NCBI GenBank assembly: GCA_022769125.1
Contig: JALEKN010000039.1
Coordinates: 1-60,673, forward strand
Source of the DNA: Agathobacter sp.
Lineage (GTDB): Bacteria > Bacillota > Clostridia > Lachnospirales > Lachnospiraceae
Direction of reading: 5' to 3'
DNA: 60,673 nt
The translations under genes were made by a program, and so were the position numbers. Below, one piece after another: positions 26,027-34,520 of the stretch. Each line of letters begins with the position of its first letter. Position 1 is the first letter of the stretch. Under the pieces are notes generated by a model, which ran no database searches, had not been told where the DNA came from, and was given only the letters and a program-made list of their open reading frames with translations.

Positions 26027-26962
26027 TTGAATACGGAGAATTTTACTTTTTTATCTGCGGATAAGAAGACAAATATACATGCGGTAAAGTGGACCCCGGA
26101 TTCCGGAGAGTACCGCGCAATTCTGCAGATTACGCATGGAATGATAGAATTTATTGAGCGCTATGCATCCTTTGCGGAGTTTTTGACAACGCAGGGGTAT
26201 ATGGTGGTCGGGCATGATCATCTTGGACATGGGCAGTCTGTTGCAACGCAGGATGATTGGGGATATGTTGGCAGCCCGAATCCAAGCGACCTTCTAGTGG
26301 AGGACATGCACAAGCTGCGCACCATGATCCAGAAAGAAAATCCGAAGGTGCCGTATTTCATGCTTGCACATAGTATGGGTTCCTATATGCTGCGAAAATA
26401 TCTTACCATTCACAATGAAAACTTAAAGGGTGCCATTATTATGGGTACCGGAATGGTGCCGGACATGACGACGCGTTTTGGTATGTTTACGGTAAAATTC
26501 TTATCGATTTTCCGTGGATGGCATTACCGGAGCAAGTTTGTCGCAGATGCTGCGTTTGGAAAGCCGTACCGCCGGTATGACCTGTCCGGGAAAACGCTTT
26601 CGAACAGCTGGCTTACCAAGGATGAAGATATCGTGAAGTCATATTATTCAGATCCGAGATGTACCTTTGTGTTTACGATCAATGGCTATCAGGCACTTTT
26701 TGAAGCGGTATTGTATGACGGTCAGCCGGAAAATGCCGCAAAGATTCCAAAGACATTACCGCTCTTTATTGTATCCGGGGAAGATGATCCGGTCGGTGAT
26801 CTTGGTGTGGGAGTCAAGAAGGTGTACGAGCTATATAAGAATGCCGGGATAGAGGATATCACATATAAGCTATATGAGAAAGACCGGCATGAGATTTTAA
26901 ATGAGCTGGATAAAAAGACGGTATACGCGGATATCCTTTCGTGGATGAATATCCGGATATAG
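26027..26962 (+). CDS. alpha/beta hydrolase (monoglyceride lipase/lysophospholipase-like)
   Basis: A 311-aa serine hydrolase. It has an oxyanion/early motif ITHGMIEF, GHDHLGHGQS, the nucleophile elbow LAHSMGSYM (Ser about residue 116), the acid in VSGEDDPVG, and a C-terminal catalytic His in KDRHEILNE. The order fits the lysophospholipase / monoacylglycerol lipase group. TTG 26027 is the likely start, directly after the preceding gene with GGGGGAGGAA upstream. A terminator follows about 50 bp after the stop. The lipid substrate is inferred from family only. Confidence 0.85.
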   Translation: MNTENFTFLSADKKTNIHAVKWTPDSGEYRAILQITHGMIEFIERYASFAEFLTTQGYMVVGHDHLGHGQSVATQDDWGYVGSPNPSDLLVEDMHKLRTMIQKENPKVPYFMLAHSMGSYMLRKYLTIHNENLKGAIIMGTGMVPDMTTRFGMFTVKFLSIFRGWHYRSKFVADAAFGKPYRRYDLSGKTLSNSWLTKDEDIVKSYYSDPRCTFVFTINGYQALFEAVLYDGQPENAAKIPKTLPLFIVSGEDDPVGDLGVGVKKVYELYKNAGIEDITYKLYEKDRHEILNELDKKTVYADILSWMNIRI

Positions 26963-27009
26963 CAATAGATTTGATTGTCTGCCGGAGTGGCAAAAGCACT
27001 AGAGATTTA

Positions 27010-27053
27010 AAAAGAGCCCGGGCGCTTGGAAAAGGAAGCGCTCAGGCTCTTTT
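27010..27053. terminator. bidirectional terminator
   Basis: AAAAGAGCC and GGCTCTTTT form a stem, extended by GCGCTT/AAGCGC inside. It has A tracts before and T tracts after, lies between convergent genes, and can act on both strands. Confidence 0.85.
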
Positions 27054-27098
27054 GGGTATGCGGGAAAACGTAAAGTCCATGTATCCGCAACAAGTATC

Positions 27099-27800
27099 TT
27101 AAGATTGTGGCAGCCGGTCGCGGAAGCTTTGTGTACGTTTTGCTGCCCGGCGGGTAACCTTTACAGTATCGCGCAGATAAACAACCCGGTACATAACTGC
27201 ACTTAAGAGAAGTGCTGTCAGCACATCGAAAGTGGAGTGCTGTTTGATAAACATTGTTGATAAAATAATAGAAAACATCAAAACGAATGAGATTGTTTTT
27301 ACTTTTTGATCATTGCCGAAGCGTTCACTGTTTACAACGGAAAGGTGGATACCGATAGAGTTGTATACGTGGATGCTCGGAAACAGATTGGTGGCTGTGT
27401 CTGTGCTGTACAGGAAAGCACACAATCTTGTGAAAATGTTATCGCGCTCAAATGTGGTAGGCCGTAAGTAATGCCCGTTCGGATACAGCGTGGAAATCAG
27501 CAGGAAAATCGTCATTCCGGTAAAGAGAAATGCACATAACCGGTTGAAGTCACGCTTGTTATGTAATGCAAAGTATGCAACGCCCCATGCCACATAGCCA
27601 AACCAGAGAAAATACGGAACTACAAAGACCTCGCAGAACGGGATCAGGTCGTCCAGATGGGTGTGGATTACATGAAAATGTGACGTGACAGACGTCTCAA
27701 CATATTGGAACCAGATCAGATATACAATAAAGTACGATAAGATCCATAAATGCTTATTCTTTTGACAAAAGGCCTTTATACGCGTGATGATGTTATGCAT
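27099..27800 (-). CDS. PAP2-family membrane phosphatase/phosphotransferase
   Basis: A 233-aa protein with about six helices and the three PAP2 signature parts: GHYLRPTTF (arginine region), FPSIHVYNS (catalytic His), and TMFIKQHSTFDVLTALL (second His with Asp). Such enzymes dephosphorylate lipid phosphates such as undecaprenyl pyrophosphate or phosphatidic acid. ATG 27800 is preferred because GGGAGGT lies 6-8 bp upstream. The short C-terminal tail is very basic. Lipid specificity cannot be read from the sequence. Confidence 0.82.
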   Translation of the reverse strand: MHNIITRIKAFCQKNKHLWILSYFIVYLIWFQYVETSVTSHFHVIHTHLDDLIPFCEVFVVPYFLWFGYVAWGVAYFALHNKRDFNRLCAFLFTGMTIFLLISTLYPNGHYLRPTTFERDNIFTRLCAFLYSTDTATNLFPSIHVYNSIGIHLSVVNSERFGNDQKVKTISFVLMFSIILSTMFIKQHSTFDVLTALLLSAVMYRVVYLRDTVKVTRRAAKRTQSFRDRLPQS

Positions 27801-27954
27801 AATGTTACCTCCCATTCAAATCTGTAGTGGATTATAGCACTGTGTTATTTTATTCACAATCCCTTTTGGCGTATCTTAATAAATCTTATGAATTTCTTAA
27901 TAAATCCGGCTTTTCCGGAAAGGCAGTTTGTGCAAAAAAACAATGTCATTTTGT

Positions 27955-27982
27955 TTGACATTATTGGCGGGGTTTGTATAAT
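27955..27982 (+). promoter_or_regulatory. promoter of the L,D-transpeptidase gene
   Basis: TTGACA (27955-27960) and TATAAT (27977-27982) with a 16-bp spacer lie 75 bp before the coding start. Confidence 0.8.
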
Positions 27983-28056
27983 AGAAAAGGTATGCAAAAG
28001 TAGGAGACTAAATGATATGCAGTCGGCATATCTGGGTGAAAGGATCGTTACATATT

Positions 28057-29823
28057 ATGAAACGAAAGACACAAAAGAAGGCAGTCGGTATTGTTTTGCT
28101 GCTGCTCCTTTTGATCGTGGGAGCAGTGTACATTGCAATTTCAGTTTTTTACAGAAGCCATTTTTACAATGGAACGACAATCAACGATATCGACGTGTCT
28201 AATTATTCAATCGAGGATGTAAAGAATGTTATTACATCTGGCACAGATACATATGCTCTGACCTTAGAGGGCAGGGGAGACGTTAAGGAGACCATAGAAG
28301 GAAGCTCGGTTGACCTTAAACCGGTATGGAATGGCGAGGTTGAGAATCTTTTGGAGCAGCAGAGCGGATTTGCCTGGCTCATTAAGGAATTCCGCCCGGA
28401 CGCTTATAAGCTGGAGACGATGATCGGATTCGACCAGGAAAAATTGAAGAGTGTTCTGGAATCACTTCCATTTATGAAGCCGGAGAATCAGGTGGCACCG
28501 CAGGATGCGGCAATCTCGGACTATATTCCGCAGAAAGGATATGAATTGGTTCCAAGCAAGGAGGGAACGGCACTTGATGAGACTGTTTTGCTCGAAGCGA
28601 TGAACAATGCAATCGATAGTCTTGAACCGGCACTTAATCTGGAGGAGACAGGCTGTTATTATGAGCCTTCTGTGATGGACGATGACGAGACACTAAATAG
28701 CTGGCTCGACACGTTAAATGAGTATTGTCAGGCAAAAATCACATATACCGTTGGGGACGATGTCTTTGATCTGGACGCAGATACTTACCATGATTGGTTT
28801 ATCATCGGTGATGATGGAAGCATTACGATTGACGGCGAGTTGGCAAGAGATTATGTGAAGTCGCTCGGACACAAGTACAATACCTGTTACTCTACGCGCA
28901 ACTTTGAGACTTCTTACGGACAGACCGTGAAGATCGACAACAGTGATTACGGCTGGAAGGTTGATTATGATACCGAGACGGCACAGGTGATCGAGGAGAT
29001 CAATTCCCATACGGTGACAACGAGAGACTTGAATTACCTTATGGTTGCAAATTCGCACAACAGCCCGGACTATGGGGATTCTTATGTTGAGATCAATCTT
29101 ACCTCACAGCATCTGTTCCTATATAAGGACGGAAAGCTTGTGATCGATACGGATTTTGTATCCGGACGCGTAATCCGCGGCAATGCGACACCTTGCGGAA
29201 TTTTTGGACTTACCTATAAGACGAAGGACGCAACGCTCCGCGGTTCTACCTATGAGTCGCACGTTGATTATTGGATGCCATTTAACGGCAATATCGGAAT
29301 GCATGATGCAACCTGGCGATCTACGTTTGGCGCGGCGATCTACATCAGAAATGGTTCGCATGGATGCATCAATCTGCCACACAGCGCAGCGGAGACGATC
29401 TATGATGCAATAGAGAAGGATTATCCGGTTATCGTATATGAGCTTCCGGGAACGGAGAGCGAGAAGGGCAAGGCGCAGATCGCAGCTTATGACGTGATCG
29501 ACCTGATCGATGCGATCGGTACCGTGACGAAGGAGTCCGGCGACAAGATCGAAGCTGCAAGAACCGCTTACGATGCGCTTACCGACCTTGGCAAGGGCTA
29601 CGTCAAGAACAAGGATACCCTGACTGCGGCGGAGACGGCTTATAAGAAGCTTGTCAAGGATGATGACAAGAAGGCTGACAAGTCCGACAGCAAGAAGGAC
29701 AATAAGAAAGAAGAGACAAAAGAAGACAAGAGCAAGGATAAGTCGGCAGCCGGCGATAAAACGACCGACGATAAAGCAACCGAGACAGATGCCGAGGATG
29801 GCGAAGGTGCTGACGAATCCTAA
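28057..29823 (+). CDS. membrane-anchored L,D-transpeptidase (YkuD) with charged tail
   Basis: A 588-aa cell-wall enzyme. One N-terminal transmembrane helix (about residues 8-31) is followed by two regions like PG_binding_4 repeats (about 40-330, including YNGTTINDIDVSNYS). The YkuD catalytic domain (about 345-465) has FVSGRVIRGNATPCGIF, the Tyr/His-rich MPFNGNIGMHDA, and the catalytic Cys437 in GSHGCINL. The last 75 residues are a Lys/Asp/Glu-rich low-complexity tail. It forms 3-3 crosslinks in peptidoglycan or attaches proteins to it. ATG 28057 is chosen since it begins the basic-hydrophobic anchor. It is monocistronic, between its own promoter and terminator. Confidence 0.87.
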   Translation: MKRKTQKKAVGIVLLLLLLIVGAVYIAISVFYRSHFYNGTTINDIDVSNYSIEDVKNVITSGTDTYALTLEGRGDVKETIEGSSVDLKPVWNGEVENLLEQQSGFAWLIKEFRPDAYKLETMIGFDQEKLKSVLESLPFMKPENQVAPQDAAISDYIPQKGYELVPSKEGTALDETVLLEAMNNAIDSLEPALNLEETGCYYEPSVMDDDETLNSWLDTLNEYCQAKITYTVGDDVFDLDADTYHDWFIIGDDGSITIDGELARDYVKSLGHKYNTCYSTRNFETSYGQTVKIDNSDYGWKVDYDTETAQVIEEINSHTVTTRDLNYLMVANSHNSPDYGDSYVEINLTSQHLFLYKDGKLVIDTDFVSGRVIRGNATPCGIFGLTYKTKDATLRGSTYESHVDYWMPFNGNIGMHDATWRSTFGAAIYIRNGSHGCINLPHSAAETIYDAIEKDYPVIVYELPGTESEKGKAQIAAYDVIDLIDAIGTVTKESGDKIEAARTAYDALTDLGKGYVKNKDTLTAAETAYKKLVKDDDKKADKSDSKKDNKKEETKEDKSKDKSAAGDKTTDDKATETDAEDGEGADES

Positions 29824-29848
29824 AAAAGTACAGATTGGATGAAAAATC

Positions 29849-29886
29849 AAAACCCTTAGGGCACGATATGTGTTCTGAGGGTTTTT
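29849..29886 (+). terminator. terminator of the L,D-transpeptidase gene
   Basis: AAACCCTTAG and TGAGGGTTT, with inner GGCAC/GTGTT pairing, form a long stem followed by T residues. Confidence 0.8.
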
Positions 29887-29908
29887 AGCAAAAAATATAA
29901 CAAATATA

Positions 29909-29937
29909 TTGACGTACGCAAAAACGTACGCTATAAT
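29909..29937 (+). promoter_or_regulatory. toxin-antitoxin promoter with paired CGTACG operator boxes
   Basis: TTGACG (29909-29914) and TATAAT (29932-29937) are 17 bp apart. The spacer region contains two self-complementary CGTACG boxes (29913-29918 and 29925-29930), with centres 12 bp apart. In E. coli the YefM-YoeB complex autorepresses through two palindromes with TGTACA cores spaced about one helical turn apart, overlapping the promoter. The same geometry here fits autoregulation by the products of the 30177/30430 genes. Confidence 0.7.
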
Positions 29938-29942
29938 CATAA

Positions 29943-29972
29943 ATGAGGGGTAAAATATCTTTTGACCCTCAT
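29943..29972 (+). repeat. hairpin at the predicted 5' end of the toxin-antitoxin transcript
   Basis: ATGAGGG pairs with CCCTCAT; an inner AAAA/TTTT helix and a TATC loop lie between. It starts at about the +1 position of the promoter at 29909, so the transcript would begin with this stem. It may stabilise the mRNA. Confidence 0.45.
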
Positions 29973-30056
29973 ATCATCATATAATTTGAAAATATGTAGC
30001 AAAATAATATATGTAAGACTTACAGAAGCTGGAATAAAATATTAGGATAAAATAGA

Positions 30057-30158
30057 ATGAACGAGAACATTAAATATTACAAAGGATATTTCAAAGGAGA
30101 AGAATCCGGTACAATTATTTGTAAGATAATGTACTTGGACAGGATAAAAGGAGATTAA
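30057..30158 (+). CDS. 33-aa open frame between the TA promoter and the antitoxin gene
   Basis: The frame from ATG 30057 encodes 33 residues beginning MNENIKYYKGYFKGEESG and ends 18 bp before the antitoxin start. Its composition looks protein-like rather than random. The upstream ribosome site is weak (AGGAT, spaced 10 bp). It could be a short leader gene of the module or the surviving start of a longer accessory protein. I do not recognise a family. Confidence 0.35.
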   Translation: MNENIKYYKGYFKGEESGTIICKIMYLDRIKGD

Positions 30159-30176
30159 ATTACAAGGAGATTTATT

Positions 30177-30425
30177 ATGTCAGCAATTAATATAACTAAT
30201 GCTAGAAAGGAACTCTACAATTTAGTTGAAGATGTCAATTTATATAGTGAGCCTGCTTTGATCGTAAGTAAAAAAGGAAATGCAGTTCTTGTTTCGGAAA
30301 AAGATTGGAATGCAATCAAAGAAACTGTATATCTTAATTCAATCCCGGGAATGGTCGAATCTATAAGGAAAGGCATGGATACACCGATAGAAGATTGCGT
30401 ATCAGAAGAAAATGTAGAATGGTAG
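30177..30425 (+). CDS. antitoxin of Phd/YefM family
   Basis: An 82-aa protein, close to the usual YefM length. The N-terminal DNA-binding half has ARKELYNLVEDVNLYSEPALIVSKKGNAVLVSEKDWNAIKET, the classic Phd/YefM pattern. The acidic C-terminus (EDCVSEENVEW) would wrap and neutralise the toxin. ATG 30177 has AAGGAGA upstream. The toxin gene begins 4 bp after its stop codon. It probably represses its own promoter at 29909 through the CGTACG boxes. Confidence 0.88.
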   Translation: MSAINITNARKELYNLVEDVNLYSEPALIVSKKGNAVLVSEKDWNAIKETVYLNSIPGMVESIRKGMDTPIEDCVSEENVEW

Positions 30426-30429
30426 TTTT

Positions 30430-30726
30430 ATGTACAGAATTGTATATGAAAAACAAGCTGTTAAGGACATTAAGAATTTGAAGGGCGTTCGTCTGGATGA
30501 AAAAGCGAAAACGCTGATTGAACGAATCAAAGAGAACCCTTTTCAAAATCCCCCGCCATACGAGGCTCTTGTCGGAAATTTACAGGGCGTATATTCTAGG
30601 AGAATCAACATACAGCACCGGTTGGTTTATCAGGTGTATGATGATCCTGTTGAAGTGGATGGCGTCACATATGAGGGAACGGTAAAGATTATCAGAATGT
30701 GGACGCATTATGACAGAGTGCGTTAA
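30430..30726 (+). CDS. Txe/YoeB-type mRNA-interferase toxin
   Basis: A 98-aa RelE-superfamily protein. It has YEKQAVKDIKNLK at the N-terminus, ENPFQNPPPYEALVGNLQGVYSRRINIQHRLVYQVYDD in the middle, and a final IIRMWTHYDRVR. The SRRIN-HRLVYQV stretch and the terminal His-Tyr are hallmarks of YoeB/Txe, which cleaves ribosome-bound mRNA. It is a little longer than E. coli YoeB because of an insertion near DPVEVDGVTYEG. No ribosome site is seen, so translation should be coupled to the antitoxin gene 4 bp upstream. Confidence 0.87.
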   Translation: MYRIVYEKQAVKDIKNLKGVRLDEKAKTLIERIKENPFQNPPPYEALVGNLQGVYSRRINIQHRLVYQVYDDPVEVDGVTYEGTVKIIRMWTHYDRVR

Positions 30727-30730
30727 AGAC

Positions 30731-30776
30731 AACAAGCACCAGCGGAAAGAAGCATCTTTCTGCTGGTGCTTGTTTT
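30731..30776. terminator. bidirectional terminator after the toxin gene
   Basis: A near-perfect stem of about 19 bp (AACAAGCACCAGCGGAAAGA with its complement, loop AGCA) is followed by a T run on the plus strand and by an equivalent tract on the minus strand. It separates the toxin-antitoxin module from the convergent GH42 gene. Confidence 0.9.
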
Positions 30777-30812
30777 TTGTTGTGCGCCGGTAGGCGTACA
30801 ACTTTGATAAAA

Positions 30813-32825
30813 TTATTCCCCATCAAATTCCAGTATCGCAACGCCCCACGGATCGAGCGTAACTGCCTCTTTTGCGGTAATCGCTGCACCGGAGAGCAGT
30901 TCGGTTGCAGGCTTGTCGATATTGGTGACCGTCTGCTCCTTGGCGGAGTAGTTCAGCAGATAGACGACATGCTTTCCAAGGTCATTGATTCCCTGCTTGA
31001 TGCTGACCGGATAAGCAGCATCGAAGGAGAGCTTTGCTGTCTCGGAAAGCCGGATCTTGCGGAAAAAGCCGTCAAGCATCTGGATCAGCACCACCTCGTC
31101 AAACAGTGTGGCGAGATAGAGCGTATGACCGGCACCGTAGCTGTTCTCTGCCGCTGCGGCATAGCGGTTCCATACCGGATGTCCGTAGGTCGCAACAGGA
31201 GAAGCCTCATCACAGGTGATAAGCTCCATCCATTCTCTTGCGTTTCCGGTTACACCGTTGTAGCTTACCGTCACGTCCTTCGGGTATGTAAACTGATCGT
31301 AATGGATACCGAAGGTCTTGTGCAGGATATGCGGCTGTGTGTCATGGTAGATCTTAAGGTACTCATCGGAAAAAGCGCTCTTGTAGGTCATAACCAGATT
31401 GCCACCGTCCCTGACATAGGCATCCATTGCCGTAAGCAGGGCTTCCGGAGCGCTGTACAGCGCCGGGACAAGCACACAGTCATATTCTTTAAGCAGTGAA
31501 GCATCCGCAGGGATGACATCGTACTCGATATTCATGCGGAAAAGGGCATCGCACAGCCAGCGGAAAACGGTATTGTAGCTATGCTCTTGCAAGGTTTCCG
31601 TCGGAAAGTTGGTAAGTGCGGTCAGGGACGAATTATCCGCCATGACGGCAACACGGTTGACTTTCTTAAGGTTCTTTATGTGGGAGCCGATGCGCTTCCA
31701 CTCATTTCCGACAATGCTGCATTCGCGGTAAGTTTCATTTTCGGAAAAATCGTGGGACAGGACACCCTTCCAGTAGCTTTCCAGTGAGTTGTGGATGGAA
31801 TGCCAATGCCAATATTCCACGCAGTTAGCACCGTTTGCAATGTGGCTGTATGCCTGAAGGCGGAGCTGTCCCGGATAAGGAAGCCAAGCCTGATTGCCCT
31901 GAGCCTCGGTCTCAAGGACAAAATAGTTATCGCGCATAAGACTGCGGGAGATATTACCACATGCCGTGATCTCGCAGCCGGTCAGATCATCCTGTGACGG
32001 ATGATAGATGTCGCAGCCCGCAACATCCATACACTTGCAAGCCTGCCACTGATCGACCTCCGGCTGAAGCCCGAAGGAGGTGCCGATCCACGAATAGTCA
32101 AAATTCTGGGTGATGAACTGGTCAGGCCGTTTATAGCTGGCTACGATATCCGCCTGCCACTGCAGAAAATCAGTTACCAGCTTACGCTGGAAGCGGGAGT
32201 ATTCTGCGGCAAGACTTGCGTTGATGGTCCCACGGATGTCCGGGAAATCCTCCCAGTTGTCCACGCGGTTGCTCCAATAATCCAGACCAAATTCATGGTT
32301 AAATTCGGAAATATCCGGGAACTTTTTCTTAAGTTCCTCCACGAACATCTGCTGTGCGTGTACGCCACAGGTGTCGTAGGATTTTGTCTCGTTATCAAGC
32401 TGGAAGCCGATGACATGTGGTTCATCTTTGACTTCCTGCATCAGTTTTTCGATGATGATCTTTGCATGTTCTAAGTAAATTGGATTGGTGATGTCCATGT
32501 TCTGGCGGTGGCCGTAACGCTCCGGTCCATTGTGTGTGACTGCGAGAATGTCGTCCGACTTTTTGGAAAGCCAGCTTGGGATCGCGTAGGTAGGTGTGCC
32601 AACGATAACCGAAATGTTATGGCGTTTGGCTGCGTCCAACATGCGGTGAAGGCTGGTAAAATTGAATACTCCCTCCAGCGGTTCCCAAGTGCTCCAGGTG
32701 GATTCTGCGATACGGATGAGGTTCATCCCGGCACGTTCCATCATTTCCATATCCTGTTCGATACGGTCATACGGAATGTATTCGTCATAGTAGGCTGCCC
32801 CATAGAATAGTTTGTCTGTTTTCAT
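30813..32825 (-). CDS. GH42 beta-galactosidase
   Basis: A 670-aa family-42 glycosidase. The TIM-barrel starts FYGAAYYDEYIPYDRIEQDMEMM. The acid/base Glu146 is in GFQLDNETKSYD, and the nucleophile is one of the glutamates (305 or 307) in FVLETEAQG. The trimerisation domain lies at about 390-590 and a small beta C-domain after it. It lacks a signal peptide and so is cytoplasmic. GH42 enzymes prefer short galactosides, including beta-1,4-galacto-oligosaccharides from galactan. ATG 32825 follows GGAGG. It is divergent from the LacI gene and has its own promoter with a TTGCGCAA box. Confidence 0.92.
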   Translation of the reverse strand: MKTDKLFYGAAYYDEYIPYDRIEQDMEMMERAGMNLIRIAESTWSTWEPLEGVFNFTSLHRMLDAAKRHNISVIVGTPTYAIPSWLSKKSDDILAVTHNGPERYGHRQNMDITNPIYLEHAKIIIEKLMQEVKDEPHVIGFQLDNETKSYDTCGVHAQQMFVEELKKKFPDISEFNHEFGLDYWSNRVDNWEDFPDIRGTINASLAAEYSRFQRKLVTDFLQWQADIVASYKRPDQFITQNFDYSWIGTSFGLQPEVDQWQACKCMDVAGCDIYHPSQDDLTGCEITACGNISRSLMRDNYFVLETEAQGNQAWLPYPGQLRLQAYSHIANGANCVEYWHWHSIHNSLESYWKGVLSHDFSENETYRECSIVGNEWKRIGSHIKNLKKVNRVAVMADNSSLTALTNFPTETLQEHSYNTVFRWLCDALFRMNIEYDVIPADASLLKEYDCVLVPALYSAPEALLTAMDAYVRDGGNLVMTYKSAFSDEYLKIYHDTQPHILHKTFGIHYDQFTYPKDVTVSYNGVTGNAREWMELITCDEASPVATYGHPVWNRYAAAAENSYGAGHTLYLATLFDEVVLIQMLDGFFRKIRLSETAKLSFDAAYPVSIKQGINDLGKHVVYLLNYSAKEQTVTNIDKPATELLSGAAITAKEAVTLDPWGVAILEFDGE

Positions 32826-32923
32826 AAAAACCTCCGGCTGTTTTCCTTTTGTTAATTTTTCCATACCAAATGGAACACAAAAGGTAACTATCTTTATTGG
32901 TGTGGAAAGTATGCTGGGTTTAG

Positions 32924-32931
32924 TTGCGCAA
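32924..32931. promoter_or_regulatory. TTGCGCAA operator box in the GH42 promoter
   Basis: A perfect 8-bp palindrome lies 16 bp downstream of the GH42 -10 element, about +10 of the transcript, where a repressor would block RNA polymerase. The same box recurs at 33070 and 34528. Confidence 0.65.
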
Positions 32932-32947
32932 GTACTTTGTTAGGTTA

Positions 32948-32975
32948 AGTATAACATGAAAAGCATCCGTGACAA
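32948..32975 (-). promoter_or_regulatory. promoter of the GH42 gene
   Basis: On the minus strand TTGTCA (32970-32975) and TATACT (32948-32953) are spaced 16 bp apart. They lie about 120 bp before the coding start at 32825. Confidence 0.7.
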
Positions 32976-33045
32976 GGCGAAAATATAAGAATGACGGAAT
33001 CTGCAAAAAATGAGGTATTTTTTGATAAAAAACCGGTTGACATTT

Positions 33046-33097
33046 CTGCGCAAAACTATGAAAATATAATTGCGCAACATACGGGCATATTGCGCAT
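33046..33097. promoter_or_regulatory. cluster of three TTGCGCAA-like boxes before lacI
   Basis: CTGCGCAA (33046-33053), TTGCGCAA (33070-33077) and TTGCGCAT (33090-33097) lie within 52 bp in front of the LacI start, next to a TATAAT (33065-33070). An AACCGGTT palindrome lies at 33032-33039. The arrangement fits autorepression of lacI. Confidence 0.6.
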
Positions 33098-33140
33098 GAA
33101 ATGGGTTTGGACGAAAACGAGAAAGATGGGGAACTACGGA

Positions 33141-34136
33141 ATGAGTAAAAACATTACGATATCAGATGTCGCGGAGGCACTTGGGGTATCGAAGACAACC
33201 GTAAGCCGTGCAATTTCCGGAAAAGGAAGAATTGGCGAGGCAACACGGAAGAGAGTAATGGAATATATTACGGAGCATGATTACAAGCCGAATGTCATTG
33301 CAAAGGGGCTTGCGCAGTCAAAGACGTATAATATATGTGTGGTGATGCCGGGCAATTATGCATTGGTGGATCTTCCGTTTTTCCAGGAGGCAATCATGGG
33401 AATTCAGGAGATTGCGGGAATGATGGAGTATGATATTTTACTTTGCATTTCGCAGGAGAATGATGTCAGCAGTCTTGAGCGTATTTTGTCTAACCACAAG
33501 GTAGACGGCGTGATCCTGCTTAGAACTTTTGTGAAGGATGCGCAGATCGAGCTGCTGTCTTCCAGAAACATTCCGTTCGTGACGGCAGGAAGCACCGAAT
33601 ATAAGAACGTAATACAGATCGACCACGATCACAAGAATGCCTGCAGGGAGCTGACTTCCATCATTTTAATGCGTGGGATGGAACGTATTGCCCTGCTTGG
33701 GGGGAATGAGAGCTTTGTCGTAAACCGGAGCCGTTTTCAAGGTTTTGAAGAAGCATATACCCAGATGGGAAAACAGTACGAACAGGATCTTATCTATATG
33801 AATCTGGAGAGCAAAGCATTTATGGACCGGGCAGTGGAATCAGCCATGGACCAGAAAGTGGACTGCATTCTATGTATGGATGACGCAATCTGCAGCCAGG
33901 TGCTTCGAAAGCTGCGTCAGGAGCATATCAAGGTGCCAAGAGATGTAAGGGTTGCATCCTTCTATAATAGCTCAGTCCTTGAGAATAATATACCGTCGAT
34001 CACATCACTGTCGTTTGATGCGAGGGAGCTTGGAAGCGCTGTCTGCAAAAATCTGCTCTCACAGATAGAGGAGGGAACAGTTGAGGAGCGGACGCTGCTC
34101 TCATATGAAGTAGTATTGAAAGAGTCTACAAAATAG
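33141..34136 (+). CDS. LacI-family transcriptional regulator of the galactan genes
   Basis: A 331-aa regulator. The N-terminal helix-turn-helix is ISDVAEALGVSKTTVSRAISGKGRIGEATRKRV with the LacI hinge (YKPNVIAKGLAQSKT), and the effector domain is of periplasmic-binding-protein type (VVMPGNYALVDLPFFQE, GVILLRTF, DHKNACRELTSI, DAICSQVLRKL). The reading frame is open 150 bp further upstream, but that part carries promoter and operator sequence. ATG 33141 starts exactly before the DNA-binding domain. Its position between the GH42 gene and the 34614 operon, both with TTGCGCAA boxes, suggests it represses them until a galactoside is present. Confidence 0.88.
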   Translation: MSKNITISDVAEALGVSKTTVSRAISGKGRIGEATRKRVMEYITEHDYKPNVIAKGLAQSKTYNICVVMPGNYALVDLPFFQEAIMGIQEIAGMMEYDILLCISQENDVSSLERILSNHKVDGVILLRTFVKDAQIELLSSRNIPFVTAGSTEYKNVIQIDHDHKNACRELTSIILMRGMERIALLGGNESFVVNRSRFQGFEEAYTQMGKQYEQDLIYMNLESKAFMDRAVESAMDQKVDCILCMDDAICSQVLRKLRQEHIKVPRDVRVASFYNSSVLENNIPSITSLSFDARELGSAVCKNLLSQIEEGTVEERTLLSYEVVLKESTK

Positions 34137-34201
34137 CATATAAAATTTGGCCTGGGCAGCGCATCGGTGCGAGATGTGCTATCCTTGAACCAATATGCCG
34201 G

Positions 34202-34245
34202 TACGGCCTGTGGCGCGTTTTAGCGTTCAGGGGCCGTATTTTTTT
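34202..34245 (+). terminator. terminator after lacI
   Basis: TACGGCC and GGCCGTA, with an inner GCGC/GCGT stem, are followed by seven T residues. Confidence 0.82.
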
Positions 34246-34392
34246 CGGCTGTGGGGTGTAATTAATTGCTTCAAACAAAGTATGCAAAAAAGCGCAAATT
34301 CGCACAGTATAGCACCGATGTGGATAAATTTGCCGGAAAACGCTCAAACCTGATTGTCTATATAACTGATAGATGCCGATAATTCAATAAAA

Positions 34393-34406
34393 CAACCGGT
34401 TGCGCA
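34393..34406. promoter_or_regulatory. upstream LacI-type operator
   Basis: CAACCGGTTGCGCA combines a perfect CAACCGGTTG palindrome with a TTGCGCA box. It lies about 130 bp upstream of the matching site at 34521, a distance compatible with repression by looping. Confidence 0.55.
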
Positions 34407-34479
34407 CAGAAAAGATGAAAACGCAATACATTTGTGAAAACCAGACAAAAAAAAGAAACAAAAATATCCAAAATTGCCA

Positions 34480-34508
34480 TTGACAATCGAAATGCGTGTT
34501 GCTATACT
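34480..34508 (+). promoter_or_regulatory. strong promoter of the 34614 operon
   Basis: TTGACA (34480-34485) and TATACT (34503-34508) with a 17-bp spacer. Transcription should start near 34515, directly before the operator. Confidence 0.85.
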
Positions 34509-34520
34509 GAAACTATAGAA

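Noticed and set aside
29119..29940. 273-aa antisense frame over the L,D-transpeptidase gene
   Set aside because: It is a shadow of a clearly coding frame, with low-complexity hydrophobic translation that mirrors the Lys/Asp-rich tail, and it has no ribosome site.
30777..31499. 240-aa plus-strand frame opposite the GH42 gene
   Set aside because: The GH42 protein is intact and conserved on the other strand; the antisense translation has no recognisable domain and starts at the terminator.
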